DNA of 33,537 bases from Sphingopyxis sp. (lineage in GTDB: Bacteria > Pseudomonadota > Alphaproteobacteria > Sphingomonadales > Sphingomonadaceae). The position numbers were made by a program, and so were the translations under genes. The number at the start of each line of letters is the position of its first letter. Position 1 is the stretch's first letter. Of this stretch, positions 11,493 through 19,606 are shown in pieces. Location of the stretch: NCBI GenBank assembly GCA_013821905.1, contig PNJO01000012.1:1-33537 (forward strand), written 5' to 3'. The notes beneath the pieces are model-generated. The model was not told where the DNA came from. It ran no database searches and saw nothing but the letters and a program-made list of their open reading frames with translations.

Positions 11493-13700
11493 ATGACGGT
11501 GGACGCGGCGCAGGCGGTACATGAAAAATTCCTCGCGGCGCTGGCAGGGGGGCATCTGCCCGACCGCGCCGACGCGCCCGACCCGGCCCTGATCGGCCTG
11601 TCGCGCAGCGACGCCACCGATATCTTCCTGTCGCAGCTCACGAGCCGCCAGATGGACCGTCTGTCGCGCCATTTGCAGGCACGCGGCGAGGGCTTCTACA
11701 CGATCGGTTCGTCGGGGCACGAGGGCAATGCCGCGGTCGCCGCGGCGCTGCGCGTCACCGATATGGCCTTCCTGCACTATCGCTCGAACGCCTTCCAGCT
11801 TCACCGCGCGCGCCAGCTTCCGGGCGGCACCCCGACGTGGGATATGCTGCTGAGCTTTGCCGCCTCGTCCGAAGACCCGATCTCGGGCGGCCGCCACAAG
11901 GTGATCGGATCGAAGCCGCTCGCCATCCCGCCGCAGACATCGACGATCGCCTCGCATCTCCCGAAAGCGGTCGGCGCCGCCTTCTCGATCGGCATCGCGC
12001 GGCGGAACGGCATGAAGGACCTGCCGCTGCCCGACGATGCGGTGGTGCTGACCAGCTTCGGCGATGCCTCGGCGAACCATTCGACCGCGCAGGGCGCGTT
12101 CAACACCGCGGGCTGGGCGGCGTTCCAGGGCTCGCCGATGCCGCTGATCTTCCTCTGCGAGGATAATGGCATCGGCATCTCGACGCGCACGCCCACGGGC
12201 TGGATCGAGGCGCAGTTCCGCCACCGCGCGGGGCTGCACTATATCCAGTGCGACGGCACCGATCTCGCATCGGCCTATGCCGGGGCGGGCGAGGCGGCCG
12301 ATTACGCGCGGCGCACGCGCAAGCCCGTGTTCCTCCACATGGCAACGGTGCGGCTCTATGGCCACGCGGGCTCGGACGTGCAGGGCGCTTACCTTCCCAA
12401 GGCGCTGATCGAATCGGACGAAGCGCGCGATCCCTTGCTCAAGGGCGCGGCGCTGATGGCCGGGCAGGGCTGGATGACGCCCGCCGAGATTGCCGAAACC
12501 TATGAGGAAATCGGCGCCACCCTCGCGCGGCAGGCCGAGGCGGCGATTGCGCGGCCCAAGATCACGACCCCCGCCGGGGTGATGGCCAGCCTCGTCCCGC
12601 CGAAGCGCGAGGTGGCGCGCGCCAACACCCCGTCGGCCGAGGATCGCAAGGCGATGTTCGGCAGCGACGCCGGCCAGATGGACAAGCCGATGCACATGGC
12701 GCGGCTCTTGAGCTGGGCGCTCGCCGACCTGATGCTCGCGCACCGGGAAATCGCCGTGATGGGCGAGGATGTCGGGCCGAAGGGCGGGGTCTACAACGTC
12801 ACCGCGAAGCTCCACCAGCGCTTCGGCTCGTCGCGCGTGATCAACACGTTGCTCGACGAGCAGGCGATCCTCGGGCTTGCGATCGGCATGGCGCACAACG
12901 GATTCGTGCCGATGCCCGAAATCCAGTTCCTCGCCTATGTCCACAATGCCGAGGACCAGATTCGCGGCGAGGCGGCGACGCTCAGCTTCTTCTCGAACGG
13001 GCAATATACCAACCCGATGGTCATCCGCATCGCGGGGCTCGGTTACCAGAAGGGCTTCGGCGGGCATTTCCACAACGATAACAGCCTTGCGGTGTTCCGC
13101 GACATTCCGGGCGTGATCCTCGCCGTCCCGTCGAACGGGCGCGACGCGGTGCATATGCTGCGCGAATGCGTGAGGCTGGCGCGCGAGGAACAGCGCGTCG
13201 TCGTCTTCGTCGAACCGATCGCGCTCTACATGACCCGCGACCTGCATGAGGAGGGCGACGGCCTGTGGACCAGCGTCTATGAGGCGCCGGGCGAAGGCGC
13301 GCCGATCGCCTTCGGCGACGTCGGCGTCCACGGCGACGGCACCGACCTCGCGATCGTCACCTATGGCAATGGCTACTACCTGTCGCGGCAGGCCGAGAAA
13401 TTGCTCGCCGCGGACGGCGTCCGGGCGCGCGTGATCGACCTGCGCTGGCTCGGCCCGGTCGATGAGGACAGGCTGGTCGCCGCGGTCGGCGATGCGAAGC
13501 GCATCCTGATCGTCGACGAATGCCGCATCACGGGCTCGCAGAGCGAGGCGCTGATGGCGACTTTCGTCGAGCGCACCCCCGAGAAGAAATTGAAGCGCAT
13601 TGCCGCCGACGACAGCTTCATCCCGCTCGGGCGCGCCGCGACGCTGACGCTGCCGAGCCGCGACAGCATCCATGCCGCCGCCAAGGAGCTGCTCGCATGA
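11493..13700 (+). CDS. Fused alpha-beta E1 component, thiamine diphosphate-dependent 2-oxoacid dehydrogenase
   Basis: A 735-residue protein joining both E1 subunits of the pyruvate/branched-chain 2-oxoacid dehydrogenase type. Residues 1 to about 340 are alpha-like, with HYRSNAFQL, SHLPKAVGAA and a thiamine diphosphate motif beginning GDASANHSTAQGAFNTAGW at residue 190 (consensus GDG...N). From about residue 395 the beta-like half starts (MHMARLLSWALADLM, MGEDVGPKGGVYNVT, LDEQAILGLAIGMA). The C-terminal transketolase-type domain has TYGNGYYLSRQAEKLL and IVDECRITGSQSEAL. It should decarboxylate a 2-oxoacid and acylate a lipoyl E2, but no E2 or E3 gene is in the window. AGGGAG sits 1 base before the ATG but 7 before the GTG at 11499, which may be the true start. 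The 3' end overlaps the next gene by ATGA. Confidence 0.88.
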   Translation: MTVDAAQAVHEKFLAALAGGHLPDRADAPDPALIGLSRSDATDIFLSQLTSRQMDRLSRHLQARGEGFYTIGSSGHEGNAAVAAALRVTDMAFLHYRSNAFQLHRARQLPGGTPTWDMLLSFAASSEDPISGGRHKVIGSKPLAIPPQTSTIASHLPKAVGAAFSIGIARRNGMKDLPLPDDAVVLTSFGDASANHSTAQGAFNTAGWAAFQGSPMPLIFLCEDNGIGISTRTPTGWIEAQFRHRAGLHYIQCDGTDLASAYAGAGEAADYARRTRKPVFLHMATVRLYGHAGSDVQGAYLPKALIESDEARDPLLKGAALMAGQGWMTPAEIAETYEEIGATLARQAEAAIARPKITTPAGVMASLVPPKREVARANTPSAEDRKAMFGSDAGQMDKPMHMARLLSWALADLMLAHREIAVMGEDVGPKGGVYNVTAKLHQRFGSSRVINTLLDEQAILGLAIGMAHNGFVPMPEIQFLAYVHNAEDQIRGEAATLSFFSNGQYTNPMVIRIAGLGYQKGFGGHFHNDNSLAVFRDIPGVILAVPSNGRDAVHMLRECVRLAREEQRVVVFVEPIALYMTRDLHEEGDGLWTSVYEAPGEGAPIAFGDVGVHGDGTDLAIVTYGNGYYLSRQAEKLLAADGVRARVIDLRWLGPVDEDRLVAAVGDAKRILIVDECRITGSQSEALMATFVERTPEKKLKRIAADDSFIPLGRAATLTLPSRDSIHAAAKELLA

Positions 13701-14746
13701 GCGCGCGCAGGACCGCGCTCGTCGTCGCCCCCGGCCGCGGCACCTATGGCAAGGGCGAACTCGGCAGCATCGCGCGGCTGCATGGCGCGCGCTTTGCCGA
13801 TCGAATCGCGAACTTCGACGCCCAGCGTCGCGAACGCGGCCAGCCGACGGTGACCGAGCTCGACGGTGCCGACCGTTTCAGCGTCGCGACCCACATGCGC
13901 GGCGACGTTGCGGCGCCCCTGATCTACACCGCGACCGCGCTCGATTATCTGAGCATCGACCGCGAGGCATATGACATCGTCGCTGTCGCGGGCAATTCGA
14001 TGGGCTGGTACAGCGCGCTCGCGCTCGGCGGCGCGGTTTCGGTCGCGGACGGCTTCCGCATTTCGAACGCGATGGGCCTCAACAGCCAGACGCACGGCCC
14101 CGGCGGACAGATATTGCTGCAGGTCGTCGACGAGGACTGGCGTCCGGTGCCCGGCTTGCGCGAAAAATTGCTCGATCTCGTCGCCGCCATCGCCGCCCGC
14201 CCCGGCCACGATCTTGCGCTCTCGATCGACCTGGCCGGCATGCTCGTCCTCGCCGGCAACGAGGAAGGGCTCGCGGCCCTGCTCGCCGAGGCGCCGCCGA
14301 CCCCCGGCCGCGATCCGCTGCGCCTCGCCGGCCACGGCCCCTTTCACACGCCGCTGATGTTCGGCAGCGCGGACAAGGCGAAGGCGGAGCTTTCGCCCTC
14401 GCTCTTTTCGGGTCCCGCGATCCCGATGGTCGATGGCCGCGGCCATATCTGGCGGCGCTTCTCCTCCGACCCGGCCGCCGTGTGGGATTACACCTTCGGC
14501 CACCAGATCCTTGCGCCCTACGACTTCGCGCTGTCGGTGCAGGTCGCGGTCAAGGAGTTCGCGCCCGACGTCATCGTCCTGCCCGGCCCCGGCGACACGC
14601 TGGGCGGTGCGATCGCGCAGTCGCTGATCGGCATCGGCTGGCAGGGAATCGGGGGCAAGGCCGACTTCATGGCGCGGCAGGCGGCGGACCCGATCCTGCT
14701 TTCGATGGGCCGCGCCGAGCAGCGCGCGCTCGTCGTCGGGGAATAG
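13697..14746 (+). CDS. FabD-like acyl-CoA:ACP acyltransferase family protein
   Basis: A 349-residue member of the malonyl-CoA:ACP transacylase fold. The nucleophile elbow is GNSMGWY (Ser at about residue 101), with Asn where FabD has His (GHSLG). The catalytic His is probably in GPFHTPLM (about residue 217). FabD proteins are about 310 residues, so this one is slightly longer, and the Asn change suggests a specificity different from bulk malonyl transfer. The start ATG overlaps the E1 stop (ATGA), so the two proteins are made together. This suggests that an acyl group made or handled by the E1 enzyme is passed on to a carrier protein, which is inference. The ORF-track start at 13520 is inside the E1 gene. 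Confidence 0.8.
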   Translation: MSARRTALVVAPGRGTYGKGELGSIARLHGARFADRIANFDAQRRERGQPTVTELDGADRFSVATHMRGDVAAPLIYTATALDYLSIDREAYDIVAVAGNSMGWYSALALGGAVSVADGFRISNAMGLNSQTHGPGGQILLQVVDEDWRPVPGLREKLLDLVAAIAARPGHDLALSIDLAGMLVLAGNEEGLAALLAEAPPTPGRDPLRLAGHGPFHTPLMFGSADKAKAELSPSLFSGPAIPMVDGRGHIWRRFSSDPAAVWDYTFGHQILAPYDFALSVQVAVKEFAPDVIVLPGPGDTLGGAIAQSLIGIGWQGIGGKADFMARQAADPILLSMGRAEQRALVVGE

Positions 14747-14747
14747 G

Positions 14748-14789
14748 AAAAAGGGCCGGCAGAAGGGCGAAATGCCCGTCTGCCGGCCC
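14748..14789 (-). terminator. Strong stem-loop terminator between convergent genes
   Basis: GGGCCGGCAGA (14753-14763) pairs with TCTGCCGGCCC (14779-14789), and an inner stem GGGC/GCCC closes a GAAAT loop. Read on the minus strand, the stem is followed by TTTTT (14752-14748), so it is a classic intrinsic terminator for the LuxR-type gene. The stem may also stop plus-strand transcription from the E1 operon. Confidence 0.8.
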
Positions 14790-14926
14790 CCGTTGGGATG
14801 CGCGGCCAGGTGGGGTTGGCCACGTTTTTCGAACGGCGGCGCCAATGGGGACCAACACAAGGGCGCGATGCCGTTCGATCCCCTTATAGCAGCGATGCAG
14901 CGAAACCGGCCGCATCGGCCGCTGCT

Positions 14927-15580
14927 TCATGCACCGGAATGGACCCAGTTTTCGGGCGCGCCGCGCGCGAGCTCGGCGGTGAACTGCAGCCGGAGCAGCT
15001 CGGCGACATTCGCGGTGCCCGCGCGCCGCATGATATTGGCGCGGTGCACCTCGACCGTGCGCGGGCTCAGGTCGAGCCGCCGCGCGATCGCCTTGTTGCC
15101 GAGCCCCGCCGCGATCGCTTCCAATATATCGCGCTCGCGCCGCGTCAGCGCCGCCAGCCGCGCCTCGGCCGCGCGGCGATGCGCGAGCGCGTCCTGACGC
15201 GCCCGCCAGGCGCCGAGCGCGTCGTCGACGGCATGGCGGACGAGCCGCGGGTCGAGCGGCGCGGGCAGCAGGTCGTGCGCGCCGCCGCGCAATATCGCGC
15301 GCGCCTCGGCGATGCTCAGCCGCTCGGCGGCGACGAAGACGGCGAGGTCGCGGCGTTCCGAGAGGCGGCCGAGCAGCGCCGCGCCGTCGGTGGCGCCGGG
15401 CTGGCGCCAGTGAAAGATCAGGAGGCCCGCATCCGCCCCGGTGTCGGCCTCGATCCAGGCGTCGGCGCTCGCAAAGCTGCGCACCACGCGCGAACCGCCC
15501 GCCGCCAGCATGCGGAAGCAGGCCGCGCGCTCGGTCGGGTCCGGCAGGACGAGATGGATGTGGCCCCCGCTTTCGCTCAT
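14927..15580 (-). CDS. LuxR/FixJ-type regulator with degenerate receiver domain
   Basis: A 217-residue two-domain regulator. Residues 6-125 look like a response-regulator receiver, and residues 145-205 are a GerE/LuxR helix-turn-helix (LTRRERDILEAIAAGLGNKAIARRL, then SPRTVEVHRANIMRR). The receiver is unusual. Where FixJ-type receivers have the phosphoacceptor (LDVRLPG-like), this protein reads IFHWRQPG, placing His at the Asp position. The conserved Lys (EKP-like) is replaced in LLPAPLDP. It therefore probably cannot be activated by the normal phosphorylation and may respond by dimerisation or ligand. No kinase gene adjoins it. The strong terminator at 14748-14789 follows. Its targets are unknown; the neighbouring gtr-like operon is one possibility. 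Confidence 0.85.
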   Translation of the reverse strand: MSESGGHIHLVLPDPTERAACFRMLAAGGSRVVRSFASADAWIEADTGADAGLLIFHWRQPGATDGAALLGRLSERRDLAVFVAAERLSIAEARAILRGGAHDLLPAPLDPRLVRHAVDDALGAWRARQDALAHRRAAEARLAALTRRERDILEAIAAGLGNKAIARRLDLSPRTVEVHRANIMRRAGTANVAELLRLQFTAELARGAPENWVHSGA

Positions 15581-15661
15581 GTCGCAAGGGGTGCCGTGTC
15601 CGGCATGATCGGCCCAGCGCGACCGGCTCGGTTTCGGCTTCAGAATGAAGCGAAATGCGCC

Positions 15662-17176
15662 TCAGCGCACGCGGTAGAGATAGGCCGGTTCGTTCGGATG
15701 GCGAAGCTTGCGCCAGATGCCTGCGGGCAGGGCGCGGTCGGCGCCGACGCCTTCGAGCGCGATCGCGAGATAGCTCGGCGCGGGCGTGAAGGTCTCGACC
15801 AGCTCCCATTCCGGCTGCGGCTGGTAGAGCGGCGCCTGCGCCGCATCCATCCTGGCATTGGGTTTCGCGCCGCGCGCCGGGTTGTAATAGAAGAGCGTGC
15901 CCGGTGCCGGCGGCGCATCGACGGCGCGCGCGGTCGATCCGGCCCAGCGCAGCAGCAGATCGGCGCGATAGCGCGTCATCGGGTCGGTTCCGATGCGCGC
16001 CCCCGGCCGCGCGGCGAGCGCCGCGACGAACTGCTCCTCGCCGAAGGTCGGGTCGCGATTCTCGACGTAGATGCCCGCGAGATTCGTTCCGACGAGCAGC
16101 GCCATTCCCGCCAGCGCCGCCCGGCGCGCGCGCGTCGCGCCCTGCTGGACGATCAGCCCCAGCGCGGTGCCGGTGAGCAGGCACGCCATCGTCGCGGTGA
16201 TCATGAAATAGCGCGGGTTGAGCGGCAGCAGCTTCTGCGCCGCGCCGACGCAGACGAACCAGCAGAGTGCGAACAGCGCGAGCAGCCGCGCGAAATGGCG
16301 CACCCGGTCGGGCACCGCGCGCGCGAAGCAGAGCCACGCGCCGAGCGGCAGCGCGAAAAACATCAGCGCCATGAACTCCTGGTTGACCAGAAGCACGAGC
16401 AGCGGGTCGACCAGCGGGTGCACGATGACGTTGCCGGCGAGGTCGATCGACCGGTCGATCGTCGCGTCATGGTGGAGCGAGATGTTGAACCGGTAGAGCG
16501 GATCGCCGGTCATGATGCCGAGATAGAGGAGCTCGAGCGACCAGACCGCCAGGAAACCCACTGCGATCCACAGATAGTGCCAGCGACGGAAACGGTGCCC
16601 CGCGAGAAACAGCAGGCCGAAAAAGGGAATGATGAAGATCGCGGTTTCGCGCACGAGGAAGGCGAGCCCGACGAGCGCGCCCGAACCGATCAGCCGCGCA
16701 CGGTTCGGCCCTGCTTCGAGGCAGCGGAAACAGAGAATCCACGCGCCGAAGAGCAGCGCCATCTCGATCACGTCGACATTGGCGATCGACGCCTGCACGA
16801 CGAGCAGCGGGCTCGTCGCGCAGGCGAGCAGCGCGAAAAAGGCGGGCAGCGGCCCCGCGACATCGCGCGTCGCGCGCCATGCCGCGATCAGGAAGGCGAC
16901 GAGGTAGAGCAGCGACGGCAGCACCATCGCGAATTCGTTGCCGCCAAGCGTCAGGAAGGACAGCGCCATCGGGATGGTGATCGGATAGCGGATCGTGCCG
17001 TGCCCCCCGACGAAGGGGAAATGCTCGATCCAGCCATAGGCGCCGCGCGCATAGGTCACGTCGTCGGACGCGATGAAGCCGACCCACGCGAGCGTCACGA
17101 GCAGGGCGAACAGCGCGAGGCCGATCCACAGGCCGCGGCGTCCGGGTCCGGTCAGGCGTTCGATGGCATGGATCAT
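15662..17176 (-). CDS. GT39-family (ArnT/PMT-like) membrane glycosyltransferase
   Basis: A 504-residue polytopic protein with about 10-11 hydrophobic segments. After the first membrane segment it has ASDDVTYARGAYGW, the acidic pair and context typical of GT-C enzymes (GT39/ArnT) that use a polyprenyl-phosphate sugar donor. A periplasmic C-terminal region starts at about residue 365 (YVENRDPTFGEEQFV). The start MIHAIERL at 17176 overlaps the GtrA stop by ATGA; the ORF-track start six codons upstream would lie inside gtrA. As the third gene after GT2 and GtrA, it probably transfers the sugar from undecaprenyl phosphate to a surface glycan or lipid in the periplasm, as the type-specific Gtr protein does in serotype conversion. 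Confidence 0.85.
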   Translation of the reverse strand: MIHAIERLTGPGRRGLWIGLALFALLVTLAWVGFIASDDVTYARGAYGWIEHFPFVGGHGTIRYPITIPMALSFLTLGGNEFAMVLPSLLYLVAFLIAAWRATRDVAGPLPAFFALLACATSPLLVVQASIANVDVIEMALLFGAWILCFRCLEAGPNRARLIGSGALVGLAFLVRETAIFIIPFFGLLFLAGHRFRRWHYLWIAVGFLAVWSLELLYLGIMTGDPLYRFNISLHHDATIDRSIDLAGNVIVHPLVDPLLVLLVNQEFMALMFFALPLGAWLCFARAVPDRVRHFARLLALFALCWFVCVGAAQKLLPLNPRYFMITATMACLLTGTALGLIVQQGATRARRAALAGMALLVGTNLAGIYVENRDPTFGEEQFVAALAARPGARIGTDPMTRYRADLLLRWAGSTARAVDAPPAPGTLFYYNPARGAKPNARMDAAQAPLYQPQPEWELVETFTPAPSYLAIALEGVGADRALPAGIWRKLRHPNEPAYLYRVR

Positions 17177-17571
17177 AAGGGACGATATACCCACAGGCGC
17201 GAGAGCAGGAAGGCCGAGCCGATCACGACGATGTCGACCGCGATCTTGGCGAGATATTCATTGGCGCCGAGCCGCTCGATCGCGAGCCACAGCAAGGCCG
17301 AGGAGAGCAGCAGGTTGAAACCGAGCACCGCGAGATAGGAAGCGAACTGCCGCCCCGCGCCGTCGCGCTGCGCCCAGCGGAAGGTGACCTGCCGGTGCAG
17401 CACGAAGCCCAGCGCCGCGCCCGCGATCTTGCCCGCGACATTCGCGGTCAGGAACTGGCCGGGGATCAACAGCAACAGCGCCGAATAGACCGCGAAATCG
17501 GCCGCCAGCACGATCGCGCCGACGAAGCCATAGCGGATGGCATGGGCGATCCAGCCGTTGCCGGCGATCAT
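17173..17571 (-). CDS. GtrA family membrane protein
   Basis: A 132-residue protein with four hydrophobic segments and GtrA hallmarks: RYGFVGAIVLAADFAVYSALL at the N-terminus, GKIAGAALGFVLHRQVTFRW (the FxxxRxxxF-type centre) and SRLWVYRPL at the C-terminus. GtrA proteins are thought to flip polyprenyl-phosphate-linked sugar across the inner membrane. The start overlaps the GT2 stop and the stop overlaps the GT39 start, both by ATGA, so the three genes are translated as one set. No separate promoter is visible. Confidence 0.92.
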   Translation of the reverse strand: MIAGNGWIAHAIRYGFVGAIVLAADFAVYSALLLLIPGQFLTANVAGKIAGAALGFVLHRQVTFRWAQRDGAGRQFASYLAVLGFNLLLSSALLWLAIERLGANEYLAKIAVDIVVIGSAFLLSRLWVYRPL

Positions 17572-18599
17572 GGCTGCGGCTCGTGCGGGACGATGTCGGC
17601 GAGCGAAAAGGTCGGCTGGATCGGCACGCGCGGCTCGTTCGCCATGTCGAACGACAGGAAATTGAGCAGGAACTGCACGCCGAGAATGATCGGCAGCACC
17701 GCGATCATCACCGTGCCCGTGCTCGCGACCTCGCCGCTGCTCACCGAATGCGCCCATTGCACCGCGCCATAGATGGTGCCGAAGATCAGGAAGATCGCCC
17801 CGAACAGCAATTGCAGCGACGCCGGGCTGAAATCGCGCAGGAAATAGGTGTAGAAGATGCGCTTGGTCAGCTCGCGCATATTCTTCGCAAAGAAATGCCA
17901 GAGCTCTTTCCTGATATGGAGGTTGCTGACCTCGTCGCCATAGACGGCTTCCATCGGCACGTCGGCGACCACCGCGCGCGCGTTGCCGAGGTTGATCAGC
18001 ATGTCGGTCTCGAAGAAATAGCGCTCCGACACATTGGCGAATTCGATGCTGTTCAGCGCCGCCGCGTGGATCGCCGTATAACCGTTCGTGGGGTCGAAAA
18101 TGCCCCAGTAACCGCTCGACAATTTGGTCATGAACGACAGGCCGGCGTTGCCGTAGAGCCGTACGCGCGGCATCTTGCGCACGTTCCACAGGCTGTGGAA
18201 GCGGTTGCCCTTCGCATAATCGGCCTGCCGCGCGAGCACCGGGCGCGCGATATGGGGGATCAGCGCAGGGTCCATCTGTCCGTCGCCATCGACCTTGACG
18301 ACGATGTCGGCGCCCGCGGCGAGCGCGGCGCGATAGCCGCTGATCACCGCACCGCCGACGCCGCGGTTCTTTTCATGAAAGATAACGCGGACGCGCTTGT
18401 CGCGGCACTCGGCCTCGACAAAGCGTCCCGATCCGTCGGGGCAGGCGTCGTCGACGACGAAGATCATCGCGATCTCGGGCCCGATCCGCGCGATCACGTC
18501 CAGCACATGCGCCTTCACGCGATAGCTCGGGATCACCACCGCCAATATCTGGTCGGGGCGCGTCGAGCCGGGAAGCGGGACATGTCTGGGCTGCCACAT
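17568..18599 (-). CDS. Glycosyltransferase family 2, GtrB/dolichol-phosphate-mannosyltransferase-like
   Basis: A 343-residue enzyme with a cytoplasmic GT2 domain and two C-terminal membrane segments (ASLQLLFGAIFLIFGTIYGAV; GTVMIAVLPIILGVQFLLNFL). Catalytic-type motifs are VVDDACPDGSG and VKVDGDGQMDP, the DXD-containing stretch. The domain layout matches GtrB-type polyprenyl-phosphate sugar transferases. It should load a hexose from a nucleotide donor onto undecaprenyl phosphate, for flipping by the GtrA protein encoded next. A good Shine-Dalgarno sequence (AAGGAAGG) precedes the ATG at 18599. The gene begins only 70 bases after the 3' end of tRNA-Glu(CTC), so it may be read from the tRNA promoter or from a promoter in the AT-rich spacer. 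Confidence 0.9.
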   Translation of the reverse strand: MWQPRHVPLPGSTRPDQILAVVIPSYRVKAHVLDVIARIGPEIAMIFVVDDACPDGSGRFVEAECRDKRVRVIFHEKNRGVGGAVISGYRAALAAGADIVVKVDGDGQMDPALIPHIARPVLARQADYAKGNRFHSLWNVRKMPRVRLYGNAGLSFMTKLSSGYWGIFDPTNGYTAIHAAALNSIEFANVSERYFFETDMLINLGNARAVVADVPMEAVYGDEVSNLHIRKELWHFFAKNMRELTKRIFYTYFLRDFSPASLQLLFGAIFLIFGTIYGAVQWAHSVSSGEVASTGTVMIAVLPIILGVQFLLNFLSFDMANEPRVPIQPTFSLADIVPHEPQP

Positions 18600-18669
18600 G
18601 GCGCCTTCCTTAGCCCGGAAATGTAAAAATATGTTGTTTAATGATCGGGATGGCCGGTCTGGCCGGAGC

Positions 18670-18744
18670 TGGTGACCCCTACGGGAATCGAACCCGTGTT
18701 TCAGCCGTGAGAGGGCCGCGTCCTGACCGCTAGACGAAGGGGCC
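18670..18744 (-). tRNA. tRNA-Glu(CTC)
   Basis: The minus strand reads GGCCCCTTCGTCTAGCGG at the 5' end and closes with ...GGGGTC-A-CCA, so the CCA is encoded. The acceptor stem pairs with one G-T. The anticodon arm is CGGCC-CTCTCAC-GGCTG, giving anticodon CTC (Glu, GAG). The T arm shows GGGTTCGATTCCC. It forms the left border of the accessory region. Confidence 0.95.
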
Positions 18745-18866
18745 CTGAGATGCTCGGGGCATGAATCGCGCGTCGGATGTCAGTTTTTCGGGCAATTGTC
18801 CATGCCGAATCGGGATTCGACGCGTCAATCGGCTGCCGGAGCGGCCTCGGCGGCGGCGGGCGGGGT

Positions 18867-18926
18867 GGAATTACGGTGGGAATTACGGTGCCAGTTTGGA
18901 TTACGGTGCCAGTTTACTAAATAACC
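18867..18926. repeat. RAYT-associated repeat cluster, left of the transposase
   Basis: Three successive plus-strand units share GGAATTACGGTG: 18867-18878 (partial), 18879-18897 (through CCAGTTT) and 18898-18926 (GGATTACGGTGCCAGTTTACT then AAATAACC). The last holds the 23-bp sequence ATTACGGTGCCAGTTTACT+AAAT at 18900-18922, repeated exactly inverted at 19670-19692. The RAYT stop codon (18917-18919) lies inside it. Confidence 0.85.
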
Positions 18927-19591
18927 AGATTATCTTGTCGTTTTGGCCCACGTTTTTGTGCTTTGAGCGTTCGCCCTGTCCGCGCCTCCAACGCTTCGAT
19001 CCAAGCCTCGCTGCCGAGCGGCCTGCCGGACGTTTCGGACATCCGCAGTTGTCGCCAAGCGGTACCGTCGTCCCGTTCCTCGTCGAGGAAGGCAGCAAAG
19101 CTGCCATAACGATCGAGGGCGGGAGCAACCCTGACCAGTCCATCATCCTCACCCGCCAGATGCGCTGCAACGCTCGACCATCGCCAATCCTGCGCCCGCT
19201 TTACAAGCCTCGCCCGCACCGGATTGAGCGACACATAGCGCATCGCATGCGCCAGATGCTCCTCGCCCATCGCAACGGCGCCGAACCGGCCTTGCCACAG
19301 GTGGCCCGTCCAGCGATGCCGTGCATCGACGAAGCCGGTGTATCGCCGGTGCGTATCGGCAAAGGTCCGCCGCAAACCATCCTCATCGGCCGGTACGATA
19401 ATGATGTGGACATGGTTGGGCATCAGGCAATAGCACCACACCTCCGCCCCCGCTTTCTCGGCTGCTTGCGCTAGAAGATCGCGGTAGAGTGCATAGTCCT
19501 CATCCTCGAAAAACGTCGGCGCCCGGCGGTTGCCGCGCTGCGTAACGTGATAAGGAACTCCGGGAATCACGAGGCGAGGAAGGCGAGCCAT
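18917..19591 (-). CDS. REP-associated tyrosine transposase (RAYT, Y1/IS200-like)
   Basis: A 224-residue Y1 single-strand transposase of the RAYT group. It begins MARLPRLVIPGVPYHVTQRG, a characteristic start of the family; six extra codons in the ORF track reach into the repeat. The HUH metal-binding motif is MPNHVHIIIVP at about residue 61, and the catalytic Tyr is probably in AMRYVSLNPVRARLV (about 128). RAYTs are usually single-copy domesticated genes that act on short palindromic repeats placed around them. Here 23-bp inverted repeats bracket the gene and its 3' end runs into one. The reading frame is intact, so it may still be active. Further copies of the repeat lie at 20705-20839. Confidence 0.92.
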   Translation of the reverse strand: MARLPRLVIPGVPYHVTQRGNRRAPTFFEDEDYALYRDLLAQAAEKAGAEVWCYCLMPNHVHIIIVPADEDGLRRTFADTHRRYTGFVDARHRWTGHLWQGRFGAVAMGEEHLAHAMRYVSLNPVRARLVKRAQDWRWSSVAAHLAGEDDGLVRVAPALDRYGSFAAFLDEERDDGTAWRQLRMSETSGRPLGSEAWIEALEARTGRTLKAQKRGPKRQDNLVI

Positions 19592-19606
19592 CACACCGAC
19601 AATGCA

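Noticed and set aside
11397-13673. 758-residue minus-strand ORF opposite the E1 gene
   Set aside because: It is Arg/His-rich antisense of a high-GC gene, as are the other long opposite-strand frames in this window.
14798-17338. 846-residue plus-strand ORF opposite the LuxR and GT39 genes
   Set aside because: It has the Arg/Gln/Glu-rich composition typical of antisense frames in high-GC DNA; the minus-strand genes have clear families.
18761-19474. 237-residue plus-strand ORF across the RAYT gene
   Set aside because: It is antisense to the intact transposase, starts before the repeats and contains no recognisable domain.
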